DNA of 64,000 bases from Deltaproteobacteria bacterium (GCA_019307815.1 JAFDIV010000004.1:2501-66500); one strand, 5' to 3'. Positions 50,128 through 60,415 are shown, counted from the first letter of the stretch. A program made the numbers and translations. Notes: generated by a model not told the origin, from the letters alone.

Positions 50128-51915
50128 CTATGCTTTCTTTTTCCGGTTATTATTTTTCTTCGCTACCTTCTTGGCCGTTATTGCCGTTTTCTCTTTCCCC
50201 GGTTGAGTGTTAATCTCTTTTAGGGACTGCTTTTGCTCCGACGGGTTGTTTTTCGTCTTTTTCCGAGTGCTCTCTTCTCCCGCGGCTTTGGGTCCAGCAC
50301 TTTTCTCATGAATGGACCCTAATTCTTTCCCTTCATCGGCCGTGAGGAGGGATTCCACCTGAATCAGGACGATGATCCTTTCGCCCTCATTGAGTTTTCC
50401 AATCCCCTCAATATACTGGCCACTTATACCCTCTTCCGTAATGAGATCAGGAGGAGGTTCGATTTGGTTTTTGGGGATGCGAAGCACCTCGCTAACCGAA
50501 TCCACGATGATGCCAGTGGTCTTCCCGGAAATATCCACCACGATGATTCGGTTCTGCTCTGCACGCTCACCCCTCTCCAGCCCGAACCGAGTCCGCATAT
50601 CGATCACGGGCAGGACATTTCCTCGGAGGTTTACAATCCCCTCCACGAACCAGGGCGCATTGGGTACTGCCGTGATCTCGTCTATTCTGATGATCTCCTG
50701 GACCTTCATAATGTCGATCCCGTATTCTTCCTTTTCGAGCCAGAAGCAGACCACCTGCTCCTCATCCATGATCTCATTTGCCATAGAATCCTCATCCTTT
50801 CCTTGATTTCCCGTAGTGGCGGCGAGTGCCTCTTTCTGATCTATAGATATGAGGTTGTCCATATCCAACAGCATCACCAGTCGCCCACCATTGTTCAGCT
50901 TGCCAACCCCTTTCAGTTTTGCAGTGTGCTCCCCGCTGATGATGGGGGGCGGATTCTCGATACTCCTTACGGGTAATCGAAGGACCTCTGAAACCGAATC
51001 CACGAGGATGCCGGTAAGAACACCCTCCATATCTATGACCACAATTCGGCGTGCATCCTCAGTGTCATCATTTGGCGATGGCTCTGCAGAAATATTGATC
51101 CCTTCCGTCTCACTCTCCCTCTCCTGATCCATTTTAGGCATATCCCCGTCCCGCAGAGATAGAGACCCCTCTTCGTCTTCCGGCGATATCATGCCGAAAA
51201 GTGCCCGAAGGTCAACAATTGGTAAAAGGCGGTTCCTAAGTGAGGTGATCCCTCTGACAAAATCAGGCGCGCTGGGAACACGGGTGATCTCTGTCACTCT
51301 GATGATCTCCTGTACCTGCATGATATTCACTGCATACTCCTCACCTGCCATCCTGAATGTGACCAGAAGCTCTTCCTCTTCAAACCTTTTCTCAGTATGA
51401 TTATCGGGTGTAACCACGCCACGGTCGGTATCAATGGATGCGCCGATCTCTTTTCGATCCTTCATGTCCGGTAGGATCTTTTCAGTAGATAGGATCATAG
51501 TGAGGCGTTTCCTTTCATCCGTTTTTGCCACACCCAGAAGGTACTGTCCGTCGATGCCTTCAATTACATCAGGAGGCGATTCCACATTATTCTCATCGAT
51601 GTGCAACACTTCGGAGACGCTGTCTACCACCATGCCTGTCGCCGTTCCGTTCACATTCAGAACCACCACCCGGGTGTCATCATCCTGTTCCTTTGGGTTC
51701 ATGCCGAGCCGATTCCTCAAATTAACCACAGGGAGGATGTTACCCCTGAGATTGGCAATCCCCTCTACATAGCTGGGAGCATTAGGCACTTTAGTTATGG
51801 CCGAAGGCTTCACTATCTCCTGGACGTGACTTATGGGAAATGCAAACTCTTCTTCAGAGAGGAAAAAAGTGACGAGCTGATCGTCTCCTAACTGCGACTG
51901 TATCCCTTTGTCCAT
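50128..51915 (-). CDS. cheW: CheW-like scaffold with three CheW domains
   Basis: 595 aa, three tandem CheW domains (about 12-150, 182-355 and 385-530). Each has the pattern VxEIxRxxxITxVPxAPxxVxGIxxLRxxxLPVxxLRxRFGM; the second contains a long acidic insert (about 250-290). The C-terminal tail (about 540-595) is Lys-rich (KKTKNNPSEQKQS, KKNNNRKKKA). Normal CheW has one domain and about 150 aa; a triple version suggests one protein linking several kinases and receptors. AAGGAGG precedes the ATG. Confidence 0.94.
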   Translation of the reverse strand: MDKGIQSQLGDDQLVTFFLSEEEFAFPISHVQEIVKPSAITKVPNAPSYVEGIANLRGNILPVVNLRNRLGMNPKEQDDDTRVVVLNVNGTATGMVVDSVSEVLHIDENNVESPPDVIEGIDGQYLLGVAKTDERKRLTMILSTEKILPDMKDRKEIGASIDTDRGVVTPDNHTEKRFEEEELLVTFRMAGEEYAVNIMQVQEIIRVTEITRVPSAPDFVRGITSLRNRLLPIVDLRALFGMISPEDEEGSLSLRDGDMPKMDQERESETEGINISAEPSPNDDTEDARRIVVIDMEGVLTGILVDSVSEVLRLPVRSIENPPPIISGEHTAKLKGVGKLNNGGRLVMLLDMDNLISIDQKEALAATTGNQGKDEDSMANEIMDEEQVVCFWLEKEEYGIDIMKVQEIIRIDEITAVPNAPWFVEGIVNLRGNVLPVIDMRTRFGLERGERAEQNRIIVVDISGKTTGIIVDSVSEVLRIPKNQIEPPPDLITEEGISGQYIEGIGKLNEGERIIVLIQVESLLTADEGKELGSIHEKSAGPKAAGEESTRKKTKNNPSEQKQSLKEINTQPGKEKTAITAKKVAKKNNNRKKKA

Positions 51916-51945
51916 ATTGCTCCTCCTTAAAAGCCAATAACTACT

Positions 51946-53889
51946 TTAAGACTGGAGTTCATCTGCTAAAGCTGAAATATCCTCAATTGCTTGAGCAAGC
52001 TCTTGCATCCCTTTGGCCTGCTGAGAGGCACTTGCAGATGCTTGTTGGGCTGCACTGGATGTCTGCTGAGCTGCTGCGGCTATCTGCTCCACACCGCTGC
52101 GAGCCTGTTCCACTTGTCTGATCGCTTCTTCTGCATTGCCTTGGATATTCGATACAGCTCCTTGGACCTCTATCATATCGCTCTCCACCGATTTAAGATT
52201 CTCTGTTGTCTTTTTTGCGTTTTCCACTTCCTGCTGTGCAGTGATCCCCACCTCCTGTATATCTTTTGCTACAATCAAAACTTGGTCCTGAATAGCTCGG
52301 ACAAGATCCTTGATCTTTTCAGCATTCTGTTCAGAATCATTAGCAAGAGCACGAATATCCGAGGCCACCACAGCGAAGCCTTTCCCGTACTCTCCTGCCC
52401 TGGCTGCTTCTATCCCCCCGTTGACCGCAAGAAGATTGGTCTGCATAGCCACGTTTGTAATAGCATCAACAATCTTATCGATCTGGCGAACCCGAACTTC
52501 CAGAGTCTTAATATTATTAGCAGATGTTATACTGGCCTCTGCACTTGCCCCTATCCCTTGTATTAGCTCATCCACCGCCTCCTTATTCTCAGCAAGGAGC
52601 TTCTGTAAGCTGTCCACATTCTCCAAAGAAACTCGCGCCTTTTCTCCAATGTCCTTTGTCTGCGTGTCAATTTGAGCTATCGCTGATGAAGACTCCTCTG
52701 TAGCAGAAGCCTGTTCTTCAGCCCCCTTTGCTATCTGCCTTATAGCCGCCATGATCTGTTGAGAGCTGGCATTGGCTTGCGCAATGGTGGCTGAAAGCTC
52801 TTCTGCAGCAGATGCGAGGACTTCACTGCTCTTCTCGGAATCCGTATTTACCTTTAGATCTTCTGCTAATTGAGCAAGTTCGTCTGTGGCCGCCTCAATA
52901 TCTTTCATTGCCTTCATTTGTTCACCTGTAGACGTCGAAGCCTCAGCTGCAGCAGCTGCTGATTCCTCTGCAGCACTCGCAATCACCTCAGTCCCTTTGC
53001 GAAACTGTCCGATGGCGACAGCCACTTCAGCAGTAAGGTTCTTGATCTCCTCGCAGCTATTAAGGACCGCTTTCATGGCCTTTTCCATCTCCTTAAGTTG
53101 TTCGATTATCCTCTTTCCCTTCTCAGCCTCCTCTACAGCCTTTTGCCCTGCCGCTCTGGTATCTTGGGCCACAGTCTTTACGTCTTCCTGAATTTCCGCA
53201 ACCAATCCACGGATGTTCCGGGCCGACTTCTCCGCTCCTTCAGCTAGGTTCCTCACTTCATCGGCCACCACAGCGAATCCACGTCCATGCTCCCCTGCCC
53301 TTGCCGCCTCAATGGCAGCATTAAGGGCAAGGAGATTGGTCTGATCCGCGATTCCAGCCACGGTTTTTACCACCTGACCTATCTCATCCGCTTGCTTTTC
53401 CAACTCGGCGATCATCCTGGCTGATTCTTCATTCTTTTTTGCTGCCTTGTTTACATTGGCTATGAGTTCCTCAATGTCTGCAGAGGCCTTTTTTATCAGT
53501 TTCTGAAGCAGGTCCACTTTGTCAAATGCTTGCTGAGCAGCGGCGCTGTTTGTTTCTGCCCCTCTGTTTAGCTCTTCTGCTGCTGCCTGATTTTCCTGAC
53601 AAGCTGCACTTGCCTCGGTAGCTCCTGATGATATTTGTTCCATGGCCTTGTTGAGCTGATCTACTGCTGCATTTGCCTCTGCTACTCCACTGGCAAGCTC
53701 TTCTGCAGCAGCTGCGATCCTCTCTGCTGCCTGTTGACGCTTGGCCGCGGTTCTGCTTGCCGCCTTCATCTTGGCCCTCTCTCTTGCAAGGCGGCGTTGT
53801 TTTTCCAGATCCGCTACAGGGGGAGCAGCGGACTGAGCCTCTCCATTTGCCACTTGGTAGTCTTTTGGTGGTGTTGCTAATTTTGCCAT
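51946..53889 (-). CDS. Cytoplasmic chemoreceptor with two signalling modules
   Basis: 647 aa from the ATG at 53889 (GGAGG 7 nt upstream), rather than a GTG at 53895. No transmembrane segment and no sensor domain: the protein is nearly all coiled coil. Two MCP signalling hairpins, one with [23 protein letters not shown] and one with [23 protein letters not shown], lie in the first and second halves, each followed by helices returning down the coil; the two halves are internal duplicates. Gln/Glu pairs suited to methylation are frequent. The input probably comes from partner proteins. FrzCD-like cytoplasmic receptors are a distant analogy. Confidence 0.92.
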   Translation of the reverse strand: MAKLATPPKDYQVANGEAQSAAPPVADLEKQRRLARERAKMKAASRTAAKRQQAAERIAAAAEELASGVAEANAAVDQLNKAMEQISSGATEASAACQENQAAAEELNRGAETNSAAAQQAFDKVDLLQKLIKKASADIEELIANVNKAAKKNEESARMIAELEKQADEIGQVVKTVAGIADQTNLLALNAAIEAARAGEHGRGFAVVADEVRNLAEGAEKSARNIRGLVAEIQEDVKTVAQDTRAAGQKAVEEAEKGKRIIEQLKEMEKAMKAVLNSCEEIKNLTAEVAVAIGQFRKGTEVIASAAEESAAAAAEASTSTGEQMKAMKDIEAATDELAQLAEDLKVNTDSEKSSEVLASAAEELSATIAQANASSQQIMAAIRQIAKGAEEQASATEESSSAIAQIDTQTKDIGEKARVSLENVDSLQKLLAENKEAVDELIQGIGASAEASITSANNIKTLEVRVRQIDKIVDAITNVAMQTNLLAVNGGIEAARAGEYGKGFAVVASDIRALANDSEQNAEKIKDLVRAIQDQVLIVAKDIQEVGITAQQEVENAKKTTENLKSVESDMIEVQGAVSNIQGNAEEAIRQVEQARSGVEQIAAAAQQTSSAAQQASASASQQAKGMQELAQAIEDISALADELQS

Positions 53890-53928
53890 TTTCACTCCTC
53901 CTAATTCATTATTTGTTAATGTTTGGAT

Positions 53929-54336
53929 TCATCCGGCCTCGTTCCTTCTTGACCTTCTCTCATACGTGCTAAGCAAATAATTAACAGCCTCGGCGATCTC
54001 CTCTTTTGAAAAGGGTTTAAGCATGAACCTACTTGGCTTTGCTTTTCGAACAGCAAGCTCTGTGTCCGCGGAGTCATCCCCGGTGATCACTATAACTGGA
54101 ATCCTTTCCTCTCCCCTGGTCTCCATCATCTGATTTATGTCTAAAAGCAGGTCAATCCCACCTTTCTGGGCCATGAATACATCAAGCACAATCAGGTCCG
54201 GTCGACTTTCCGTTAATAACTCTATTAGATTCATACCGTTGTGCATTGCCACAACCTCATGGTTATTCTCCCTCAATGCCTCTGAAATAAGTTTTCGATA
54301 AAAAAGATCATCATCCACGACCCAAATCTTCGCCAT
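53929..54336 (-). CDS. Single-domain response regulator
   Basis: 135 aa. Acidic pocket VDDD (7-10), D52 in LIVLDVFMAQKGG (the usual MP is MA), VITGDD (Thr about 90) and FMLKPFSKEE (Lys about 111). GAGGTG 7 nt before the ATG. First gene of the minus-strand chemosensory operon, 39 bp before the receptor gene, so it may set or read its activity. Confidence 0.9.
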   Translation of the reverse strand: MAKIWVVDDDLFYRKLISEALRENNHEVVAMHNGMNLIELLTESRPDLIVLDVFMAQKGGIDLLLDINQMMETRGEERIPVIVITGDDSADTELAVRKAKPSRFMLKPFSKEEIAEAVNYLLSTYERRSRRNEAG

Positions 54337-55152
54337 CGCTGTTCACCTCGAGTAAACTTTTATGCTTACTCAGCCCACATTTAAGTCTAGCTGGCAGCTC
54401 GAAATAGCAACATATATGCCGCAGCTCCTGCCGTATATTTAACTAAGTGATTTAACTACATATTTATATGTAGGGATCTCCAGGAGATATCTTGAAAGAG
54501 CTAAAACTTCATTATCCCACAAAAAAAGGAGGTATAAGTACCACCCGATACTAGACTGTACTCAAGGACCAATAGACGGGCTTCAGCTCTACAACATGTT
54601 CCAAAGTGGTTTTCTAGATGCACTTTCAAAAAGGTAGGTATTTGTGCTCCCCTTTATAGCTATTATCAAGGGAACCATAAGTAAGGCACCAAGTTTAACA
54701 CCTTGAAATAGCTATCTTATCCCTATCTAGAAGAGTATAAATTCGAGGTGGTAATTTTGCCTCCTGTTAGGAGGTATCAATTTGATTTGATCTCTATAGG
54801 CTACAGCCCCTTTGCCCGATCTTTGAAGATTGGTAAATGAGTCTTAATTTCCTCTGAGTGGATTCGAGATAGTCTCATTGAAATGGATGGGGCACAGAGA
54901 TATTTAATAAAATTAGCCGGTTCTAGAGCTATTTCAGAAGAGTTTATAATGTTTTGCCGATTCTTGGCCTCCCTCCAATGCTTTCTCTTTTTTCACCTCA
55001 TCGTGAATTATCATCAAAGCTATAGTGGCATACTCCTTGCTAGACCTGGACTCTAGCTAGTCATACCACTCTATTTCTAAGATCTTCAAGGCTCGATCAA
55101 GGCTAGGGGGAGGCTATCTCTAAGTGGATAAAGTTGGAAAGGAGCTAGAAAA
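54337..55152. other. 816-bp gap between two divergent signalling operons
   Basis: No gene is supported; all frames are broken. It contains an 18-bp palindrome CTACATAT-TT-ATATGTAG (54456-54473), a 6-bp hairpin CCTCCT-GTT-AGGAGG (54760-54774) and GAGTAA-N10-TTACTC (54350-54371) right before the response regulator start. Base composition resembles a regulatory or decayed-gene region. Confidence 0.5.
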
Positions 55153-56034
55153 TTGAAGAACTCCGGGCAACCTAACGCTCGTGTCTCAGAAAAGAAAAGA
55201 GAACCCGATGAATTCCTATTGGAGCAAGAGGTTCTAAATAGAACATATCAATTTATTATTGACATCAGCCATGAGATTCAAACCAGCGCAGAGTATGTGA
55301 CTTATAATCTGAAGTTCCTTAGAGATGCTCAGCATGAAGTAGACACCTTGTTCAAAAATTGGGGTCAAATGATTCATGCTTTGAGGAGTAAGAATTGGAA
55401 CAACATCTCTATTGATGAAGTACAAGCAGAGAAATCACTTACCGTATTCAGTGAAATTTCAGCAGAGCTGCCTCACGCCATTTCAGACTCTCTAATGGGC
55501 ATAAAGGAAATCTCAAAATTCATTAAGCTACTAGAATTTCTTCATCCTGACCCCAAGCAAAAAGTCTTACTTGATATTCCAAGTCTGATAGATAGCACCA
55601 TTATCCTCCTACCAAGCAAAGCAAAATCCAGAATAAAAGTAAGAACCACTCTATCAGAACCAGCCACACCTATTTGCTGTTATCCATTTCTACTCAAACA
55701 TGCAATTAGAGAAATACTTCTTAATTCTATTGATGCCATTTCAGAGCATTGGGCCAATGCCAATAAAACAGAACAAGGTGCGGCTATAGAAATTTCTACA
55801 TCCGCTGATACGAACGACCATTATGTTGAGATACATATTTCAGATAATGGTTCTGGTATTCCTGAGAATATAAAGGAGAAAATATTTGAGCCTTATTTTA
55901 CAACGCGTAAAAAAAGGGGGTTAGGATTAACCATTGCTCAATGGGTCATTGAACAAAAACATATGGGATCACTCTTAATTGAAAGCAAGAATAGTAGAGG
56001 CACAATGGCCAAGATACGCTTGCCACTGAGTTAG
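55153..56034 (+). CDS. Sensor histidine kinase, cytoplasmic
   Basis: 293 aa from a TTG at 55153 with AAAGGAG 8 nt upstream. Candidate phosphoacceptor His in IIDISHEIQTSAEY (about residue 40). HATPase domain (about 175-293): REILLNSIDAISEHW (N box), HISDNGSGIPENIKEKIFEPYFTTRKKRGLGLTIAQWV (G1/F/G2). No sensor domain or membrane segment; the N-terminal 30 residues are polar. It probably receives a signal from a partner; receivers for it are near, at 56569 and 53929. Confidence 0.88.
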   Translation: MKNSGQPNARVSEKKREPDEFLLEQEVLNRTYQFIIDISHEIQTSAEYVTYNLKFLRDAQHEVDTLFKNWGQMIHALRSKNWNNISIDEVQAEKSLTVFSEISAELPHAISDSLMGIKEISKFIKLLEFLHPDPKQKVLLDIPSLIDSTIILLPSKAKSRIKVRTTLSEPATPICCYPFLLKHAIREILLNSIDAISEHWANANKTEQGAAIEISTSADTNDHYVEIHISDNGSGIPENIKEKIFEPYFTTRKKRGLGLTIAQWVIEQKHMGSLLIESKNSRGTMAKIRLPLS

Positions 56035-56081
56035 GCATTAATCTTAAATTATTAACGGAGGTAAAGAAAGGGATCTATGTC

Positions 56082-56543
56082 ATGGATGTAAGATTGATTA
56101 ATCCTTTTATAGATGCAACGCTTCACGTGCTTGAGACCCTTGCATCAACAAAGGCAACGCCTGGTAAACCCTATGTTAAAAAAGATGGAGTGGCACGGGG
56201 CGATGTTTCCGGTGTCATAGGCCTATCAGGAGAAGCAAGGGGCACCATATCTGTTAGTTTCACTGAAAAGTGTATCCTAGCCATTGTGAGCAAAATGTTC
56301 GGTGATGAGATAGAGGAATTGAACGATGAGATCAAGGACGCTGTGGGTGAAATCACCAATATGATTTCAGGACAAGCTAGGCAAAAGCTAGGAAGGGAAG
56401 GGAGATCTTTAAAGGGTGCTATTCCTTCCGTTATTGTAGGGAAAAATCATTCAATCAGCCATATCACTACCCAGCCGATCATTGCTATCCCTTTTTCTTC
56501 TGAACTAGGAGATTTCACTATAGAGATATGTATTGAAGATTAA
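56082..56543 (+). CDS. cheX: CheX-like CheY-phosphate phosphatase
   Basis: 153 aa. The ExxN catalytic pattern is E90-I-T-N93 in DAVGEITNMISGQAR; the rest fits the CheC/CheX/FliY fold (LINPFIDATLHVLETLAS, GDVSGVIGLSGEARGTISVSF, CHKMFG-type helix). It should dephosphorylate a CheY-type receiver, most simply the one encoded next. GGAGG precedes the ATG by about 17 nt, so initiation is moderately supported. Confidence 0.9.
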   Translation: MDVRLINPFIDATLHVLETLASTKATPGKPYVKKDGVARGDVSGVIGLSGEARGTISVSFTEKCILAIVSKMFGDEIEELNDEIKDAVGEITNMISGQARQKLGREGRSLKGAIPSVIVGKNHSISHITTQPIIAIPFSSELGDFTIEICIED

Positions 56544-56568
56544 AAGGGAGGAAGGGGGGAAACAGGGT

Positions 56569-56943
56569 ATGGATATGAACATAAACGTCCTAGTAGTTGA
56601 TGATTTTGCAACAATGCGGCGAATCGTCAAAGGGGTACTCAAAGATCTAGGATTCAAAAATATCATTGAGGCAGACAATGGAGTGTCAGCCCTAAAGGAG
56701 CTCAAAACAGAGGAAATTGGGTTGATTGTATGTGATTGGAATATGCCCAAAATGACCGGATTAGATTTGTTAAAGACAGTGAGGTCTGACGATAAATTTA
56801 AAGAGATTCCTTTTATCATGGTAACAGCTGAGGGGCAAAAGGAAAACGTTGTAAAGGCAATCAAGGCAGGGGTGAGTAACTATATTGTGAAGCCTTTCAC
56901 TCCCGAAACATTAAAAGAAAAATTGGAAAAAGTACTTGGGTAA
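56569..56943 (+). CDS. cheY: CheY-type response regulator
   Basis: 124 aa from the ATG at 56569; an earlier ATG at 56533 overlaps cheX and would add 12 residues. Acidic pocket VVDDFA (9-14), D56 in LIVCDWNMPKMTGLDLLK, MVTAEGQ (Thr about 86) and YIVKPFTPE (Lys about 108). CDWNMP is the sequence typical of true CheY proteins, unlike the other receivers in the window. Confidence 0.93.
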   Translation: MDMNINVLVVDDFATMRRIVKGVLKDLGFKNIIEADNGVSALKELKTEEIGLIVCDWNMPKMTGLDLLKTVRSDDKFKEIPFIMVTAEGQKENVVKAIKAGVSNYIVKPFTPETLKEKLEKVLG

Positions 56944-57055
56944 ATATTGACAAGCACATAACAGATGATAATTATTAGGGTTAAACAGTCTTATTTTAGC
57001 ATTATAAATAGTAGTAATCCTTAATAGTCCTTAATTCAAGCAAAAGGAAGTTCCG

Positions 57056-59020
57056 ATGACACAAAAGCTCACTTATTCGCAGCTCGAACAGAAGGTTACT
57101 GAACTCGAGAGTACGTTAGAAAATTATGGGCATAGAGAGGCGATTTTAAAGGCTCAAAAAGATTTCTTAAAAAGGATACTCGATATTTTGCCCGTAGGAG
57201 TTGGGCTATCTCAGAATAGAACAATGCTTTGGCACAATCACGCCATGACCAAAATGTTGGGATATATCCCTGAAGAATTATCTGGGAAAAATGCCTGCAT
57301 GATATATCCGGATGATTATGAGTATGACCGCGTAACAGAGGCTTTACGAGAACTTCTCAAAGATGATGAGATAATTGAGATCGAAACCAAATGGGTTAGA
57401 AAGGACGGCTCTATTTTCGATTGCCTGGCTAGATTCACTATTTTCGAAGCCCATCCTAAAAGTCCAGTAATATTAGTAACTGCTGAGGACATAACAGACA
57501 AAAAAAAGCTCAGATATGAACTGAATCGTCTTGGAGAGGCCATATATTATACCTCTGATATTGTTATAATTACAGACCCCAACGGTAATATAACCTACAT
57601 CAATCCTGCATTCGAAAGGATAACAGGCTATTCGAGCGATGAAGTTTTAGGCCAAAACCCACGTATCCTTAAAAGCGGAAAACATGACGAGCAATTTTAT
57701 AGGGATCTATGGAACACCATCTCAAATGGCAAGACATGGCATGGCCAGTTTATAAACAAGAAAAAAGATGGAACCCTCTATAATGAAGAAGCTACTATCT
57801 CTCCGGTATTTTCTCCTAAAGGTGAAATTGTGGCATATGTTGGAGTAAAGCGAGATGTAACAGAAAAAATAAAGCTTCAAGCTGAGCTACACCATGCTCA
57901 GAAAATGGAGTCAATTGGGATGCTTGCAGGGGGGGTCGCTCATGATTTTAACAACATTCTCCAGTCAATATATGGGTATACTCAGCTCCTACTCTTGGAA
58001 AAACCCCCTGAAGACCCAGATATGGATAGATTAAACAGTATCGAAAAAGCGACTCAAAGGGCTATTGAACTTGCAAGGCAAATCCTTACTTTTAGTAGAA
58101 AGGCAGAGTCTCAAAAACGGCCCATCAACCTCAATCAAGAGATAAAGCTGACCTCCAAACTATTGAAAAGAACAATCCCGAAGATGATCGATATGGAATT
58201 TCATCTAGAAAAGGATTTAGGTTTCATTAATGCTGACCCCATTCAGATGCAACAAGTCATTATGAATCTCTGTACAAATGCCCGAGATGCCATGCCCGAT
58301 GGAGGCAAAATAGTCTTTGAAACAAAAAATGTAATCCTTGATGATGAATACTGTAAAACACATTCTGGAGCTGAACCTGGTAGCTATGTGCTTCTCAGTG
58401 TCTCTGACACCGGTCATGGCATAGACCAGAAAACTTTTGAACATATATTTGAGCCATTTTATACCACCAAAGATAAGGGCACTGGTCTGGGATTGGCAGT
58501 AGTTTACGGTATAGTAAAGGAGCATGGAGGGATAATAACATGCAATAGTGAGCCGGGCTCAGGAACCACATTTAAACTTTACTTCCCTACAATAAAAACG
58601 GAAGACGAGGCCACCACCTATACCCAAGAACCCAAAGCTCTTCCTTATGGAACAGAAACAATCCTCTTGGTTGATGATGAACCCTCGTTATTGGATATTT
58701 GCACATTTATACTTACTAGGGCAGGGTATAAAGTAATCCAGGCCTCAGACGGCTCCAGCGCTTTAGAAATCTATCGTAAGAAAAAAGATGAAATATCCTT
58801 GATCATTCTTGATCTCATTATGCCAGGGATTGGGGGGAAACAATGTCTTAAGAAACTTCTCGAAACAAACCCAGAGGCAAAAGTAATAATTGTCACAGGT
58901 TATTCGGCTGATGAATCTCCAGGTGAATTACTGCAATTAGGAGCCCGTGGTTTTTTACAAAAACCTTATGAAATGAATCAAATAGCCCAAGTTGTAAGAG
59001 AAGTACTTGACGAGAAATAA
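57056..59020 (+). CDS. Hybrid histidine kinase: PAS-PAS-HisKA-HATPase-receiver
   Basis: 654 aa, cytoplasmic. PAS 1 (about 35-150), PAS 2 (about 160-285, YTSDIVIITDPNGNITYINPAF). HisKA with H296 in GGVAHDFNNILQSIYGYTQLL. HATPase (about 385-510; NLCTNARDAMPDGG, SVSDTGHGID, FYTTKDKGTGLGLAVVYGI). C-terminal receiver (about 535-650) with LVDDEPS and the Asp in LIILDLIMPGIGG (about 590). A complete phosphorelay unit; ligand unknown, PAS domains often bind redox or aromatic cofactors. Ends the plus-strand signalling group. Confidence 0.94.
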   Translation: MTQKLTYSQLEQKVTELESTLENYGHREAILKAQKDFLKRILDILPVGVGLSQNRTMLWHNHAMTKMLGYIPEELSGKNACMIYPDDYEYDRVTEALRELLKDDEIIEIETKWVRKDGSIFDCLARFTIFEAHPKSPVILVTAEDITDKKKLRYELNRLGEAIYYTSDIVIITDPNGNITYINPAFERITGYSSDEVLGQNPRILKSGKHDEQFYRDLWNTISNGKTWHGQFINKKKDGTLYNEEATISPVFSPKGEIVAYVGVKRDVTEKIKLQAELHHAQKMESIGMLAGGVAHDFNNILQSIYGYTQLLLLEKPPEDPDMDRLNSIEKATQRAIELARQILTFSRKAESQKRPINLNQEIKLTSKLLKRTIPKMIDMEFHLEKDLGFINADPIQMQQVIMNLCTNARDAMPDGGKIVFETKNVILDDEYCKTHSGAEPGSYVLLSVSDTGHGIDQKTFEHIFEPFYTTKDKGTGLGLAVVYGIVKEHGGIITCNSEPGSGTTFKLYFPTIKTEDEATTYTQEPKALPYGTETILLVDDEPSLLDICTFILTRAGYKVIQASDGSSALEIYRKKKDEISLIILDLIMPGIGGKQCLKKLLETNPEAKVIIVTGYSADESPGELLQLGARGFLQKPYEMNQIAQVVREVLDEK

Positions 59021-59061
59021 TTTGGTAGAATTAACGTACATACTGCCCGAAACAATTCCTT

Positions 59062-59964
59062 TCATATAGCAAGGGTCATCCCTTCCCTTGCCCAAAAAAC
59101 GGTAACCACCCTCCCCGCCCTCTCCACGTCTTTGCGGTACTTTCTCCATAGCTCATCCAAAAAAGCATCCGAATGCTGTGGGTCATGATGGAAAACTGCT
59201 ACCTGTTTCACCTCCGCCTCTTGGGCCAAGGCCATGAGTACCGGCACGGATGTATGCCCCCATCCCTTTTTGGAAGGGTATTCTGATTCTGAATATTGCC
59301 CGTCTGCAATGAGAAGGTCAGCTCCGCGGATAAAATCCAGGTATTCATTAAGCTGTTTTTTCTTCTGCTCTGGATCTCCGTTTTCATCAAAAAGCAAATC
59401 AAGCTCCACATCAGTGGCATAGACCAGACGCTTGGTTCCAATGCTGATCCTGTACCTTACCGAGCCACCGGGGTGCAAATGCTGCTCTTGCCAGTCCACT
59501 ATCATGGGGCCTATCCTGATGGCCCGGCTCGATATCTCTTGAATGGTCAAGGCAGCCTCCAATTGAGACAGACCAATGGGGAAATATTCCAGGTCCATCT
59601 GCCCCTTGAGAATGGATTCTAGGAATTTACCCTTTTTTGGGCTCCCATAAATGGTAAGCTCCGTGGCCTTCTCATAGATAGGTTGAAAAAACGGTAGGCC
59701 CTGAATATGATCCCAGTGTGTGTGGCTTAGGAAAAGATGGAGAGATAAAGGGCGCCCGTTATCCTTGCCTTGGCCGAGGAGCTCGAGCCCCAAATTTCGT
59801 ATTCCTGTGCCTGCATCGAAAATAATAACACTGCCATCCACCCGTACAGACACGCACGGTGTATTTCCCCCATATTTCTTCGTTATGCGCCCAGGCGTTG
59901 AAACAGAGCCTCGAGTACCCCAGAAGGTCACTTCAATAACTGGTGGGTCATTCGGCTTCACCAT
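59062..59964 (-). CDS. MBL-fold phosphodiesterase-like protein (first of two paralogues)
   Basis: 300 aa. TFWGTRGSVSTPGRITKKYGGNTPCVSV is the family start; the metal motif is H81-T-H83-W-D85-H86; later ligands in ADGQYSE (Asp) and FHHDPQHSD (HHD). This is the RNase Z/cyclic-nucleotide phosphodiesterase-like branch of the MBL fold. Paralogous to 60958-61797 along its full length. It overlaps the FHA gene by 7 bp, so the two are coupled. Confidence 0.87.
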   Translation of the reverse strand: MVKPNDPPVIEVTFWGTRGSVSTPGRITKKYGGNTPCVSVRVDGSVIIFDAGTGIRNLGLELLGQGKDNGRPLSLHLFLSHTHWDHIQGLPFFQPIYEKATELTIYGSPKKGKFLESILKGQMDLEYFPIGLSQLEAALTIQEISSRAIRIGPMIVDWQEQHLHPGGSVRYRISIGTKRLVYATDVELDLLFDENGDPEQKKKQLNEYLDFIRGADLLIADGQYSESEYPSKKGWGHTSVPVLMALAQEAEVKQVAVFHHDPQHSDAFLDELWRKYRKDVERAGRVVTVFWAREGMTLAI

Positions 59965-60368
59965 GACCTCCGAACTTTCTCTTCCACAAAAAGCAAGGAC
60001 ACCTGGCCCACTTGTATCTGATCATTATCTCTCAACACGCATTTTTTGACCCTCACCCCATTAACAAAGGTCCCATTCGTACTATCCATGTCCTCGATTA
60101 TATACTCCTCATTCATATATTTAATAATGGCATGGACCCTAGAGACGGTAGGCGCTTCTATTCGAATCCCGCATGAGGAAGCCCTCCCTATTATCGATTC
60201 TTTTTTATCAAGAGGGATTCTTTTTATGTCCTCACCCTTTGAGCGCATTTCCAGGTAGGCACAGTAATCCACGGCCAGTTCATAGACCCTTGCAGGGACT
60301 ACCACGGGCAAGGTCTCAGAAAGGGCGGAATTTTCTACAATAATCTTATTTTGCGCCTTTATGGTCAT
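59958..60368 (-). CDS. FHA domain protein
   Basis: 136 aa. The C-terminal FHA domain (about 50-130) has IIGRASSCGIRIEAPTVSRVHAIIKYMNEEYIIEDMDSTNGTFVNGVRV: GR, SRxH and NGTFVNG are the phosphothreonine-binding motifs. The first 45 residues are a basic/hydrophobic N-terminus without a recognised domain. FHA binds phospho-Thr, so a Ser/Thr kinase input is implied, though none is in the window. Coupled with the MBL gene. Confidence 0.9.
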   Translation of the reverse strand: MTIKAQNKIIVENSALSETLPVVVPARVYELAVDYCAYLEMRSKGEDIKRIPLDKKESIIGRASSCGIRIEAPTVSRVHAIIKYMNEEYIIEDMDSTNGTFVNGVRVKKCVLRDNDQIQVGQVSLLFVEEKVRRSW

Positions 60369-60415
60369 CTTTTTCCCACGCTTCAGGTGCCAAGCAACCA
60401 GAAGCTTAGTGACGT

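Noticed and set aside
51991-52566. 191-codon plus-strand frame opposite the chemoreceptor gene
   Set aside because: Cys/Leu-rich antisense translation of coiled-coil codons.
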